The notes beneath the pieces were generated by a model that saw nothing but the letters and a program-made list of their open reading frames with translations, made no database searches and was not told the DNA's origin. A DNA stretch of 64,000 nucleotides, taken from positions 62,001 to 126,000 of the forward strand of contig NZ_JAASAH010000011.1 in the NCBI RefSeq assembly GCF_012726235.1. The letters are read 5' to 3'. Shown in pieces: positions 8,193 through 16,755 of the stretch. Each line of letters starts with the position of its first letter. Position 1 is the first letter of the stretch. This DNA comes from Streptomyces sp. HNM0574. GTDB taxonomy: Bacteria > Actinomycetota > Actinomycetes > Streptomycetales > Streptomycetaceae. The translations under genes were made by a program, and so were the position numbers.

Positions 8193-9791
8193 TCAGCGGC
8201 TCCGGAACCACTCCGAGACGACCTGCCACAGCGAGGGCCGGCGCGTCTGCCCCGGCACCCGGGCGCCGTCCGGCGCGACGGCCCCGCCGTCCGGCGCCGT
8301 GGCCGTCGCGGTGGCGGAGGCCGGACGGCCCTCCGTCCCGCCGCCGTTCGCCGTGGCCGCCGCGGCACCGGGCCCGGGGAGACCGGCGCCGCCGAGCGGC
8401 TCGGCGAGCAGCTCCGCGTCCTCGTCGCTCTTCCGGCGGCGCGGGGTGAACGCGACGGGCAGCGCGACGAGGTGGCGGGAGACCCAGGAGGCGCGCCAGT
8501 CCAACTCGTCCTCGGCGACGGCCAGATGGAGGTCCGGCAGCCGCATCAGCAGGGTGTCGATCCCGGTGTCGGTGATGGCCCGGCCGAACTCCTGGCCGGG
8601 GCACTCGTGCGGGCCGCTGCTGAAGGCCAGGTGCGAGCGGTTGCCGAGCATCGGCGCGTCGATGTCGGGCCGGATCGCCGGGTCGACGTTGCCCGCGCCG
8701 AGCCCGAGGAGCAGCATCTCGCCCTCCCGGATCTGCTGGCCGCCGAGTTCGGTGTCGCCGGTGGCCCAGCGCGCGGGGACGACGGTGAGCGGCGGCTCGT
8801 TCCACAGCACGTGCTCGACCGCGTCCGGCAGCGTCATGTGCCCGCCCGCGAGGGAGGCGCGGAAGCGCCGGTCGGTGAGCACCATGCGCAGGGTGTTCGC
8901 GACGAGGTTGGCGGTCGTCTCGTACCCGGTGAGCAGCACCACGCGCAGGTGCTGCACGACCTCGTCCTCGGACAGCTCGGAGCGGTGCTCCAGCATCCAG
9001 GAGGCCAGGTCGCGGCCCGGTTCCTGCTTCTTGCGCCGGACGACCTGCCGGATCGTCCCGGTAACGAAGTCGTTGCTCTCGACGGCGTTCTCGGAGCCCT
9101 TGATCAGGTCCCGGCTGGCCTGCACCATGCGGTCGCTGTAGTCCTCGGGCATGCCGATCATGTGCGTGAGCACCATCATCGGCAGGTGCTCGGCGAACTG
9201 GCCGACCAGCTCCGCCTTTCCGCGGGTGCTGAACTCGTCGACGAGCTGGTGCGTGAAACGCATGATGTGCCGTCGGATGCCCCGGCGGTCGATGCGCCCC
9301 ATGCTCTCCGTCACGGCGCCGCGCAGCCGCTCGTGGTCGGCGCCGTCCGCGAACATGCAGGTGGGCTGCCAGGCGACCACCGGCAGCAGCCTGCTGTCCT
9401 GGGCGACGTTGCCCTCCTTGAGGTCGCGCCAGCGGCGCGAGTCGCGGGAGAACCGCGAGGGGGTGCGGGTGACTTCGAGGTTCTCCCGGTACCCGAGGAG
9501 CAGCCAGGCGTGCAGCCCGCCGTCCAGCTGCACCGGGGCGACGGGGCCGTGCTCGGCGCGCAGCCGCTCGTACAGGCCCATGGGGTCGCGCTCGTTCTCG
9601 GTGCCGAAGAGGTCGGCCAGCCCGTCGACGGGCCTGCGGCCCTTCGGCGGCGCCGGTTCCGAAGCGGCCTGCCCCTCCGCGGAGTTGGGGCCGTGGGCGG
9701 CGTGGGCCGGGCACTCCGGAGGCGGTGCGGCCGTGCTCTCGAACGGGGAGGAGCCCCCGCGTGGGGAGGGGCCGGACGATGATGCGGTCAC
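8193..9791 (-). CDS. Conservon-associated cytochrome P450 lacking ExxR (CYP157-like)
   Basis: This 532-residue P450 begins at a GTG that overlaps the cvnD stop by 4 bp, so it is translated as part of the conservon. The heme loop is intact (FSSGPHECPGQEFG, Cys397) and the I-helix reads LLTGYETTANL. The K-helix, however, is EHVLWNEPP (Glu326 to Trp330) where nearly all P450s have ExxR. Loss of this arginine with Trp in its place is the known signature of CYP157 members in Streptomyces conservons. The C-terminal 75 residues are a Gly/Ala/Pro-rich tail not expected in a P450. Substrate is unknown; a role in the G-protein-like signalling complex rather than classical oxidation is possible. Confidence 0.9.
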   Translation of the reverse strand: MTASSSGPSPRGGSSPFESTAAPPPECPAHAAHGPNSAEGQAASEPAPPKGRRPVDGLADLFGTENERDPMGLYERLRAEHGPVAPVQLDGGLHAWLLLGYRENLEVTRTPSRFSRDSRRWRDLKEGNVAQDSRLLPVVAWQPTCMFADGADHERLRGAVTESMGRIDRRGIRRHIMRFTHQLVDEFSTRGKAELVGQFAEHLPMMVLTHMIGMPEDYSDRMVQASRDLIKGSENAVESNDFVTGTIRQVVRRKKQEPGRDLASWMLEHRSELSEDEVVQHLRVVLLTGYETTANLVANTLRMVLTDRRFRASLAGGHMTLPDAVEHVLWNEPPLTVVPARWATGDTELGGQQIREGEMLLLGLGAGNVDPAIRPDIDAPMLGNRSHLAFSSGPHECPGQEFGRAITDTGIDTLLMRLPDLHLAVAEDELDWRASWVSRHLVALPVAFTPRRRKSDEDAELLAEPLGGAGLPGPGAAAATANGGGTEGRPASATATATAPDGGAVAPDGARVPGQTRRPSLWQVVSEWFRSR

Positions 9792-10411
9792 TGCGGCTCC
9801 GGGGTCGAGGTGGTCAGGGTGTGCAGATAGCGCATGAGGGTCATCAGCGCGTCGCGGCAGGAACCGCGGTCGCGGGCGTCGCAGTCGATCATCGGAACGG
9901 AGGCGGGGATGTCCAGGGCGGCGCGGAGGTCCTCGACGGGGTGCACGGGCGCGTCGGGGAAGGCGTTGATGCCGACGACGAACGGCACCCCGCGCTCCTC
10001 CAGCCTGCCGATGACGTCGAAGCTGACCTCCAGCCGCCGGGTGTCGACGAGCACGACGGCACCCAGCGCACCCTCGAACAGCCCGTTCCACAGGAACCAG
10101 AAGCGCTCCTGGCCCGGGGTGCCGAACAGGTACAGCACGAGCTGCTCGTTGATGCTGATCCGGCCGAAGTCCATGGCCACGGTCGTCTCGGTCTTGCGCT
10201 CGACCCCGGCGACGTCGTCGACGCCGACGCCGGCCTGCGTCATCGTCTCCTCGGTCGTCAGCGGTCTGATCTCGCTCACCGAGCCGACGAGCGTGGTCTT
10301 GCCCACGCCGAAGCCGCCGACGATGACGACCTTGACCGCGGCGGCGGCCGAGGCCGGAAGAGTGTCCTCGCTGCGCGGGCCGACGAACTCCTCAGAGATT
10401 TTGGAGTCCAT
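9788..10411 (-). CDS. cvnD: Conservon GTPase CvnD
   Basis: This 207-residue small GTP-binding protein of the Ras-like conservon family carries the P-loop GGFGVGKTTL near residue 32 and the switch/G3-like segment LFGTPGQERFWFLW. It overlaps cvnC by 20 bp and the P450 gene by 4 bp. In characterised conservons CvnD works with CvnA-C as a membrane-associated, eukaryote-like G-protein system affecting development and secondary metabolism. The protein has no membrane segment, so it should be cytoplasmic and recruited by its partners. Confidence 0.93.
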   Translation of the reverse strand: MDSKISEEFVGPRSEDTLPASAAAAVKVVIVGGFGVGKTTLVGSVSEIRPLTTEETMTQAGVGVDDVAGVERKTETTVAMDFGRISINEQLVLYLFGTPGQERFWFLWNGLFEGALGAVVLVDTRRLEVSFDVIGRLEERGVPFVVGINAFPDAPVHPVEDLRAALDIPASVPMIDCDARDRGSCRDALMTLMRYLHTLTTSTPEPQ

Positions 10412-10778
10412 GCATCACCGCCTCCAGAAGTTCGACGTCGGGCAGCGAGCTCGTGGGGATGGGGGCTCGTGCCTCGACATGGCCGCCGTCGAGCAGGTCC
10501 GCGAGCAGCACCGTGACCGTGGATGCGGGCAGGTGCAGGTACGCGGAGATCTCGGCCACGGACAGCGGGTAGTTGCACATGCGGATGATCGCTGCGTGCT
10601 CGGGCTGGGTGCCCGAGCTGGGCCGGCCCCGGGTCACGATGAGCGTGACGAGGTCGAGGGTGGCCCGTTCGGTGGGCTGGCTGCGCCCGGACGTCACGAC
10701 ATAGAGCCGCTCCGGACCGCCTTCCTCCCAGTTCTCCTGCTGTTCCTCCAGGTCCTTCTCTTCCGGTACATCGCTCAT
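10392..10778 (-). CDS. cvnC: Conservon DUF742 protein CvnC
   Basis: This 128-residue protein of the DUF742 family has an acidic N-terminus (EEKDLEEQQENWEEGG), then RLYVVTSGRSQP and a winged-helix-like part, LSVAEISAYLHLPASTVTVL. Such proteins are invariably the third gene of conservons. It overlaps cvnB by 4 bp and cvnD by 20 bp, indicating tightly coupled synthesis. It probably acts as an adaptor or DNA-binding-like partner of the GTPase, as inferred from the family. Confidence 0.93.
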   Translation of the reverse strand: MSDVPEEKDLEEQQENWEEGGPERLYVVTSGRSQPTERATLDLVTLIVTRGRPSSGTQPEHAAIIRMCNYPLSVAEISAYLHLPASTVTVLLADLLDGGHVEARAPIPTSSLPDVELLEAVMHGLQNL

Positions 10779-11194
10779 GTGACCTGCCCGTCGACCCGCG
10801 GCGGGCTGGTGAGATGCTCACCGAGGCGGGCCACCAGGTCCCGCATCCGCTGCCCCATGAGCCCGGCGTCGACGCCGCTGTCGGCGAGCACCGCGAGGTA
10901 CGCGCCGGCGCCCGCCGCCATGAGGTAGAAGAATCCGCCGCTGACCTCGATGACGACGAGTCTCATCTGCCCGTCGCCGTGCGGGAATTCGGTGGCGATG
11001 GCCGCCGAGAGGCTCTGCAGCCCGGCACAGGCGGCAGCGAGCCGGTCGGCGACGTCGATGTCCGTGCTGTACTGCGCCATGCACAGGCCGTCCGAGGACA
11101 GCACCACGACATGGCGGGTCTCCGGAACGCTGGATGCCAGGTCCTTGAGCATCCAGTCCATGTTGCGCCGCTGCTGTGTCACGTGCTTACTCAT
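10775..11194 (-). CDS. cvnB: Conservon roadblock/LC7 protein CvnB
   Basis: This 139-residue roadblock/LC7-domain protein (MSKHVTQQRRNMDWMLKDL, then VVVLSSDGLCMAQYSTD) is the family that in eukaryotes and myxobacteria regulates small GTPases such as MglA. The ATG at 11194 overlaps the cvnA stop by 8 bp and follows GAAAAGG; a longer upstream frame lacks a ribosome site. It probably acts as regulator of the CvnD GTPase. Confidence 0.93.
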   Translation of the reverse strand: MSKHVTQQRRNMDWMLKDLASSVPETRHVVVLSSDGLCMAQYSTDIDVADRLAAACAGLQSLSAAIATEFPHGDGQMRLVVIEVSGGFFYLMAAGAGAYLAVLADSGVDAGLMGQRMRDLVARLGEHLTSPPRVDGQVT

Positions 11195-12821
11195 CCTTTT
11201 CTGACGGCTGGCCGCTGTGCGGGCTGTCCGGTACGCCGGGGGACGGTTCACCGTTCACGGCGTTGTGGAAGTCGGCCAGCCAGATCCCGGGCTGTACCGC
11301 GTCCTCCGTGCCGGTCCCCCGCTGCTGCGCGGTGCTGGAAGCGTCGCCCTGGCCCGGGGACATCGTCCGGGGACGCGGGTTCACGGCGGCCGACGAACGC
11401 CTGCGCTGCGGCAGGCCGTTGGCGTTGATCTCCGCCGGGGGCGGCTCGGCGGGCCCGGGGCCCAGCGGGCCGCCGGAGGCCGCCGGCCGCTTGGTGCCGA
11501 GGGCGCCGCCCGCCCCGTTGAGGCCGGTGGTGCTTCCGGTCCCGGCGCCCGCCGCGGTCCCGTTCGCCGGGGTGACCGGGCCGGACGGGGCCGGCTGCTG
11601 CTTGACCGGGGCTCCGGGACGGGAGCGCCTGCGCGGCGGGGGCAGCGAGGCGGCCTTGGCGATCTGGCCGCCGGGGGTCGGGGTCGTGGTCGTCTGGTCC
11701 TCAGGGACGATGAGGACGGCCCGGACCCCGCCGTACGCCGAGGGGCGCAGCGAGATGGTGAAGTCGTTGGCCTTGGCGAGGCTGCCGACCACGGCGAGGC
11801 CGAGCCGCGGGGTCTCCCCGAGGTCGTCGAGGTCGAGCCCGGCGGAGGCCTGCGCGAGGATCTCGTCGGCGCGCACCCGGGCCTCGTCGGTGAGGCCGAC
11901 GCCCGCGTCCTCGATCTCGACGGCGACGCCGGACTGCACCTCGCTGGCGGTGAGATGGACCCGGGTCTGCGGCGGGGAATAGCGGGTGGCGTTGTCCAGG
12001 AGCTCGGACAGCGCGTGGATCAGCGGTTCGACGGTGGGCCCGACGATGCCGATCTCGGCGACGGAGTGCAGGTCGACGCGGCGGTAGTCCATGATCCGGG
12101 ACATCGCGCCGCGCAGCACGTTGAACAGCGGGACGGTCTGCTGCCACTGGCGTCCCGGCCGGGCGCCGCCGAGGACGGCGATGCTGTCGGCGAGGCGGCC
12201 GATCAGGGCCGTGCCGTGGTCGAGGTGGAGCAGGTCGCCGAAGACGTCCGGGTCCTTGCCGTGCTTGTCCTCCATCTCCCGCAGGTCCTGGGCCTGTTGG
12301 TGCACGATGGCCTGGACGCGGCGGGCGATGTTGACGAAGGCGCGCTGCGCGGTGTCGCGGAGTCCTTCCTCCGCCTCGACCGCGTCGATGACGGCGCGCA
12401 GGACGGCGGCGTGCGCGGCGCGGAACTCGGGTCCGACCTCGGACTCGAAGGTGAGGCCGCGCAGCACCTCGTCACCGACGACGCCGCGCTGGAGGCGGTC
12501 GACGACGACGGGCAGCAGGTCGGTGGCGAGCCGCCTGGTCTCGGCCTCCTGATCGGCGAGGCGCTGCCGGTCGGCGGCCTCCCGCTCGGCCTGCTGCCTG
12601 CGCAGCGCGGTGATGGTGCGGCCGCGCCGCAGGGCCTCGCCCGCGACGAGGCCGACGGCGACGGTGGCGACGACACCGCACCAGGTGACCGGGAGCTTCG
12701 CTCCGGCCGGGGAGAGCAGTACCGCGGCGACGGAGGCCGCGGCCACCAGGACTGGGGGCAGTATCCACAGGGAGGCGGAGGCGGGCCCCCCGTCTTCGGG
12801 TGAAGAGCCGGCACGAGCCAT
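11187..12821 (-). CDS. cvnA: Conservon sensor histidine kinase-like CvnA
   Basis: This is the membrane sensor of the conservon, about 544 residues long. Two hydrophobic stretches near the N-terminus (LWILPPVLVAAASVAAVLL and VVATVAVGLVAGEAL) form a short membrane anchor without a large extracellular domain. A coiled, charged linker and a dimerisation-like region (LLHLDHGTALIGRLADS) follow, then a GHKL ATPase domain with N-box SELLDNATRYSPP and G1 box IEDAGVGL. A Pro/Gly/Ala-rich tail of about 150 residues ends the protein. I chose the ATG at 12821 because AAGG lies six bases upstream; upstream in-frame ATGs have no ribosome site. It heads the operon cvnA-B-C-D-P450. Confidence 0.9.
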   Translation of the reverse strand: MARAGSSPEDGGPASASLWILPPVLVAAASVAAVLLSPAGAKLPVTWCGVVATVAVGLVAGEALRRGRTITALRRQQAEREAADRQRLADQEAETRRLATDLLPVVVDRLQRGVVGDEVLRGLTFESEVGPEFRAAHAAVLRAVIDAVEAEEGLRDTAQRAFVNIARRVQAIVHQQAQDLREMEDKHGKDPDVFGDLLHLDHGTALIGRLADSIAVLGGARPGRQWQQTVPLFNVLRGAMSRIMDYRRVDLHSVAEIGIVGPTVEPLIHALSELLDNATRYSPPQTRVHLTASEVQSGVAVEIEDAGVGLTDEARVRADEILAQASAGLDLDDLGETPRLGLAVVGSLAKANDFTISLRPSAYGGVRAVLIVPEDQTTTTPTPGGQIAKAASLPPPRRRSRPGAPVKQQPAPSGPVTPANGTAAGAGTGSTTGLNGAGGALGTKRPAASGGPLGPGPAEPPPAEINANGLPQRRRSSAAVNPRPRTMSPGQGDASSTAQQRGTGTEDAVQPGIWLADFHNAVNGEPSPGVPDSPHSGQPSEKDE

Positions 12822-13765
12822 GGGCATCCTTGGAACGCTCATCGAAGGGACAGAGGTGAGTGGTCTGTTGGGTGGGCTGCTGCGTGCGGGTGCGCGTGCG
12901 CGCCGGGGGCACGCCGCTTCCGCCGTGGCCGACGCCGGACCGGGTACGGGCATGACGTGACCGCGCGGAGGCAATTCCCCGTACCGGTCCGGCCGCGTGG
13001 TGGCCGCGTCCGGAGTTCGTGGTGAACTCCCGGATTCCGGTGCGGTTCTGGCGGTGCGTCGGCCGACCGGTCAGGTTTCCGGTTCGGGCCTGTGCCGACC
13101 CGCTGCGCATCACGGAGCATAGCCCTTCGCATCCGGCACCCGGGGGCCTTCCTGAGACAGCCCGGGAATGCACTCGCGTACGAAAAACAAATGGCTCAAT
13201 TCTCCCATCTCCCGTACACGGAAGGGGACTTGACAAGTGGTGACCGTGCCCGGCCGGCAAGGTGCCACAGGGGCCCGCGAGTTGGCCCCGTCAACGCGTC
13301 CTCGCTGGCCGCCGGGGTGAAAGGAGGTTTTCCCGATCATTGGGCCAGCGGGCACGAGCGCCGGATTCCACGGCGGGCCGGAATCAATCCTCGCACCTCT
13401 GTTCCCCTCACCACTCGAACGAGTGAGACGCGGAAAGCCGGAGCCTCCCCCTTGCGCTCCCCCAGCGGCTCCACTAGTGGGCGAGCGCCGCCCGTACCCC
13501 TCCACCGCGCGTACCCGAGGGCCCCGTCACGGCCCTCCGAGGGGTGATCGGACGCGCACGGACTGTCCGAATCTCGTCGGAGCACCTCGGTGACCTGCTA
13601 CGGAGCAAGGTGGCGCAGACAGGTCTCTGCTCACGCTCCGTCAACGCTTAGGGTGTAGAAGGATCCCGTGCCAGGGGGGCGACCCCGTCCCGGCGCCGGC
13701 TGGTGATCATCACGCGATCTCCCGGCGCGGGTTCCGCAGCGGAACCTCAGGAAGGGAATGCACAC
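12822..13765. other. Long intergenic region between conservon and gdhA
   Basis: These 944 bp hold no convincing gene: open frames on both strands lack ribosome sites and Streptomyces codon bias, and the DNA is visibly less GC-rich than its surroundings. It must carry the divergent promoters of cvnA and gdhA. Short perfect palindromes occur at 13412-13425 (CACTCGAACGAGTG), 13471-13480 (CCACTAGTGG) and 13712-13722 (GTGATCATCAC). A TAGGGT at 13649-13654 is a possible -10 for gdhA, but no good -35 accompanies it. Confidence 0.6.
13730..13746 (+). promoter_or_regulatory. Perfect inverted repeat just before gdhA ribosome site
   Basis: GGTTCCGC and GCGGAACC are separated by one base and end two bases before the AGGAAGGG ribosome site of gdhA. 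It could be an operator or an RNA hairpin that affects translation of gdhA. Only the symmetry and position support this. Confidence 0.35.
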
Positions 13766-15103
13766 ATGGCACAGATCGAAACCCTCTACGCCGAGATCCT
13801 GCGCCGGAACCCGGGCGAGACGGAGTTCCACCAGGCGGTCCGGGAAGTCCTGGAAACCCTGGAGCCGGTGCTGCTGCGCCGGCCGGAATTCGTGGACGCC
13901 CGGATCATCGAGCGTATAGCCGAGCCGGAGCGCCAGCTGATCTTCCGCGTGCCGTGGGCCGACGACCAGGGCGGCATCCACGTCAACCGCGGATTCCGGG
14001 TGGAATTCAACAGCTCACTCGGCCCCTACAAGGGCGGCCTGCGCTTTCACCCCTCGGTCAATCTCGGAATCGTCAAGTTCCTCGGTTTCGAGCAGGTCTT
14101 CAAGAACGCGCTGACGGGAATGCCGATCGGCGGTGGCAAGGGCGGCAGCGACTTCGACCCGAAGGGCCGCTCCGACGCCGAGATCATGCGTTTCTGCCAG
14201 TCCTTCATGACCGAACTCCACCGTCACCTGGGCGAGTACACCGACGTGCCCGCCGGTGACATCGGCGTCGGCGGCCGTGAACTCGGCTTCCTCTTCGGCC
14301 AGTACAAGCGGATCACCAACCGTTACGAGTCCGGCGTCCTCACGGGCAAGGGACTCGGCTGGGGCGGCGCCCAGGCGCGTACGGAGGCGACCGGCTACGG
14401 CTGCGTGATGTTCACGGCCGAGATGCTGCGCAGCCGGGACGAGGACCTGGACGGCCAGCGGGTCGCCGTCTCCGGATCCGGCAACGTCGCCATCTACGCG
14501 ACGGAGAAGGCACAGCAGCTCGGCGCGACGGTCATCACCTGCTCCGACTCGGACGGGTACGTCGTCGACGACAAGGGCATCGACCTGGCGCTGCTCAAGG
14601 AGATCAAGGAGCAGGGCCGCGGCCGGGTCGCCGACTACGCGCGCGAGCGCGGCGAGAACGCCCGCTTCGTGCCCGGCGGACGCGTGTGGGAGGTGCAGGC
14701 CGACGTCGCCCTGCCCTGCGCCACGCAGAACGAGCTCACCTCCGAGGACGCCGAGGTGCTCATCCGGAACGGCGTGAAGGCCGTCGCCGAGGGCGCCAAC
14801 ATGCCGACCACCCCCGAGGCGGTCCGGCTGTTCCAGGAGGCGGGCGTCGCCTTCGCCCCCGGCAAGGCGGCCAACGCGGGCGGTGTCGCCACCAGCGCGC
14901 TGGAGATGCAGCAGAACGCCTCCCGGGACTCGTGGACCTTCGCGCACACCGAGGAGCGGCTGCAGGAGATCATGCGGCACATCCACGACTCCAGCCACGA
15001 GACGGCGGCGCGCTACGGCTCGCCCGGCAACTACGTCGTCGGCGCCAACATCGCGGGCTTCGAGCTCGTGGCCGACGCGATGCTCGCGCAGGGCCTCATC
15101 TGA
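13766..15103 (+). CDS. gdhA: NADP-type glutamate dehydrogenase
   Basis: This 445-residue hexameric-type glutamate dehydrogenase interconverts 2-oxoglutarate plus ammonia and glutamate. The substrate lysine motif PYKGGLRFHP (Lys89) and the catalytic lysine loop MPIGGGKGGSDFDPKG (Lys125) are intact. A Rossmann segment VAVSGSGNVAIYATEKA binds the nucleotide. The length matches the approximately 450-residue NADP enzymes of bacteria. The ATG at 13766 follows AGGAAGGG by nine bases; an in-frame extension upstream has no ribosome site. It is a single gene with its own long control region and a terminator downstream. Confidence 0.96.
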   Translation: MAQIETLYAEILRRNPGETEFHQAVREVLETLEPVLLRRPEFVDARIIERIAEPERQLIFRVPWADDQGGIHVNRGFRVEFNSSLGPYKGGLRFHPSVNLGIVKFLGFEQVFKNALTGMPIGGGKGGSDFDPKGRSDAEIMRFCQSFMTELHRHLGEYTDVPAGDIGVGGRELGFLFGQYKRITNRYESGVLTGKGLGWGGAQARTEATGYGCVMFTAEMLRSRDEDLDGQRVAVSGSGNVAIYATEKAQQLGATVITCSDSDGYVVDDKGIDLALLKEIKEQGRGRVADYARERGENARFVPGGRVWEVQADVALPCATQNELTSEDAEVLIRNGVKAVAEGANMPTTPEAVRLFQEAGVAFAPGKAANAGGVATSALEMQQNASRDSWTFAHTEERLQEIMRHIHDSSHETAARYGSPGNYVVGANIAGFELVADAMLAQGLI

Positions 15104-15145
15104 GCCCCGCACACGGCCCGTTGACACGCTTCCCCGAGGCGTGAC

Positions 15146-15212
15146 GCCCCGCCCGCGCGGCGGGGCACGGCGGCCGGGACGGCCCGCACTCCGCGGAGCC
15201 GCCCCGGCCGCC
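15146..15212. terminator. Terminators between gdhA and glycosyltransferase gene
   Basis: Two adjacent GC-rich hairpins lie between the convergent genes: arms GCCCCGCC/GGCGGGGC with a 5-base loop (15146-15166), and arms GGCGGCCGGG/CCCGGCCGCC (15169-15212). Either can end transcription from its own side. Confidence 0.7.
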
Positions 15213-15227
15213 TCCTCGTTCCGGCCG

Positions 15228-16487
15228 TTACGGGAGCATCCCCTCGATCAGGTCGGCCGCGTGCACGGTGCCGCCCTCGGCGCGGACCTCGGCGCGCAGC
15301 CGGGCCAGGCGGCGGGCCACCTCCGCGTCCGAGGTCAGCTCCAGCAGCGCGGTGCGCAGGGCCGTGGCGGTGGCGTCGGCCGTGTCGAGGCGGCGGGCGA
15401 CGCCGAGTTCGACGAGCCGGTCGGCGTTGGCGGGCTGTTCGGCGCCCTGCGGCACGGCGATCATCGGCGTACCCGTGAACAGGCCCTCGCTGCTGCCGCC
15501 CATCCCCGCGTGCGTGACGAAGGCGTCGGCCTGCTCCAGGATCGCCAACTGCGGTACCCAGGAGTGGACTTCGACGTTCGGCGGGATCTCTCCCAGCTCG
15601 GCCCGGTCGGTGTGCTTTCCGACCTGGAGGACGACGTGCCAGTCCGGCAGCCCGCCGAAGGCGGCCAGGCACTCCCGGTAGAACCCGGGCAGGTGGGTGT
15701 AGGCCGAGCCGAGCGAGACCAGCAGCACCTTCCCTGCCCCGGCCGGCCGCTCCCAGCCGCCCTGCTGGGCCCGTCCGCCCGGCCCGTCCCCCGCCGAGGT
15801 GCCGAAGCACGGGCCGACGAAGGTGACCCTCCGCGCGTCGACGCGGTCGGCGAAGGGCTGCATCGCGCGCGGGATCAGCGCGAGCGCCCGCGGGGGCTTC
15901 CCGAGGAACTCCTGCGCGTCCGTCGTGGTGGCCCCGCACCCGGCGAGCCAGCGTCCGAACTTCGCGAAGTGCTCCGCTGCGCCGGGCAGTTGACGCAGCT
16001 GCTCGCCGACGGTCTCGTCCGCGCCCTCCCAGCTGACGTACGTCGGCGACAGCTGCACGGCCGGGCGGCCCTGCGCCTCGGCGAGGGCGCGGGCCGCGTA
16101 GCCGCCGATGTCGTACAGGTACAGGTCGGGGCGGTCCTCGTCGTAGACGGCGCGCATCCGGGGCAGCGACTGGACGGCGTCGTCGAGGAAGAGGTCCATG
16201 GCCGCGACGGGGTCCTCCGGCCACTTGTTGTCGCGGTACGGCAGCACCGAGGTGTACGGCACGAGCTCGGCCCCGGTGGGCTCGATGACGTGCGCGAGGT
16301 AGGGGTCGTTGGCGTATGTCACGCGGTGGCCCCTGGCGACCAGCTCACGGATGATCTCCAGCCCCGGCAGCGTGTGGCTGATCACCGGCACCCCGGCCAT
16401 CGCGATGTGCGCGGGACGCGGGACGCGGCGCCGCCCGGGGGCGGCGGACGGAACGGACTGCTGGGACGGCGAACTCTGGGACTGCAT
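15228..16487 (-). CDS. mgt: Macrolide-type (MGT family) glycosyltransferase
   Basis: This 419-residue GT1/GT-B glycosyltransferase fits the approximately 415-residue MGT group (OleD, OleI, S. lividans Mgt), which transfers glucose from UDP-glucose to macrolides and other acceptors, often inactivating antibiotics. The N-terminal acceptor domain starts HIAMAGVPVISHTLPGLEII. The C-terminal donor signature HAGMGGSSEGLFTGTPMIAV, followed by PQGAEQPANADRLVELG, is clear. No biosynthetic genes adjoin it, so self- or cross-protection is likelier than a tailoring role. The start ATG 16487 follows GAGAGA. The 130-base leader before it can fold into hairpins and is preceded by a tiny frame, suggesting possible induction by attenuation. 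Confidence 0.9.
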   Translation of the reverse strand: MQSQSSPSQQSVPSAAPGRRRVPRPAHIAMAGVPVISHTLPGLEIIRELVARGHRVTYANDPYLAHVIEPTGAELVPYTSVLPYRDNKWPEDPVAAMDLFLDDAVQSLPRMRAVYDEDRPDLYLYDIGGYAARALAEAQGRPAVQLSPTYVSWEGADETVGEQLRQLPGAAEHFAKFGRWLAGCGATTTDAQEFLGKPPRALALIPRAMQPFADRVDARRVTFVGPCFGTSAGDGPGGRAQQGGWERPAGAGKVLLVSLGSAYTHLPGFYRECLAAFGGLPDWHVVLQVGKHTDRAELGEIPPNVEVHSWVPQLAILEQADAFVTHAGMGGSSEGLFTGTPMIAVPQGAEQPANADRLVELGVARRLDTADATATALRTALLELTSDAEVARRLARLRAEVRAEGGTVHAADLIEGMLP

Positions 16488-16500
16488 ACGGGATCTCTCG

Positions 16501-16609
16501 TCTCCGGATCTGCGGTGGGCAGGACACCGCGACCGCACCCCGGGGCACGCCGGAGAGGCGCGCGGCACGCGGGGGCGGGTGCGCGGGCGGGAAGGGCGCG
16601 CTGCGCGCC
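16501..16609 (-). promoter_or_regulatory. mgt: Hairpins in the glycosyltransferase mRNA leader
   Basis: Reading on the minus strand, a 7-bp hairpin (16595-16609) lies ten bases after the stop of the tiny leader frame. Another (16512-16530, arms GCGGTG/CACCGC) follows. TCTCCGG (16550-16556) can pair with CCGGAGA (16501-16507) that overlaps the GAGACGAGAGA ribosome-site region. This layout would allow translational or transcriptional attenuation; folding is inferred only from complementarity. Confidence 0.35.
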
Positions 16610-16618
16610 GCCGCCGTG

Positions 16619-16645
16619 TCAGCCGTAGATCTGGAGGAAGTTCAT
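16619..16645 (-). CDS. Possible 8-residue leader peptide upstream of mgt
   Basis: The frame encodes MNFLQIYG and a stop, 131 bases upstream of the glycosyltransferase start. Its ATG lies seven bases after TACAGT, the usual spacing for a leaderless Streptomyces mRNA. A GC-rich hairpin begins ten bases after its stop. Drug-resistance genes for ribosome-targeting antibiotics often have such peptides, where stalling opens the main gene. The competing reading is a 44-codon frame on the plus strand from ATG 16644 with GGAGGA before it. Speculative. Confidence 0.3.
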   Translation of the reverse strand: MNFLQIYG

Positions 16646-16652
16646 GCGCGTC

Positions 16653-16658
16653 ACTGTA
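16653..16658 (-). promoter_or_regulatory. Candidate -10 box for mgt leader transcript
   Basis: TACAGT on the minus strand matches the TANNNT pattern and lies seven bases before the ATG of the tiny leader frame. No clear -35 box is visible 16-18 bp upstream. Confidence 0.35.
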
Positions 16659-16755
16659 ACCCGCACCGGTGACAGGCGGGACCGGATTTTCCGCGCGGCA
16701 CCGCTCCCGCCGCCGCCCGTCCCGAGGCCGGGGAGTCCGGGTGCGGAGAGGGTCG

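Noticed and set aside
8024..8368. N-terminal extension of the small basic peptide to 154 codons
   Set aside because: The upstream part runs through the P450 terminator and the P450 coding region antisense; the GGAGG site supports the short start at 8023 only.
9792..10091. Longer P450 start upstream of 9791
   Set aside because: It would be antisense-free but lies entirely inside cvnD in another frame; the 4-bp GTGA overlap is the natural start.
13110..13547. Open frames on both strands in the gap before gdhA
   Set aside because: They have no ribosome sites, poor codon bias and no recognisable protein features.
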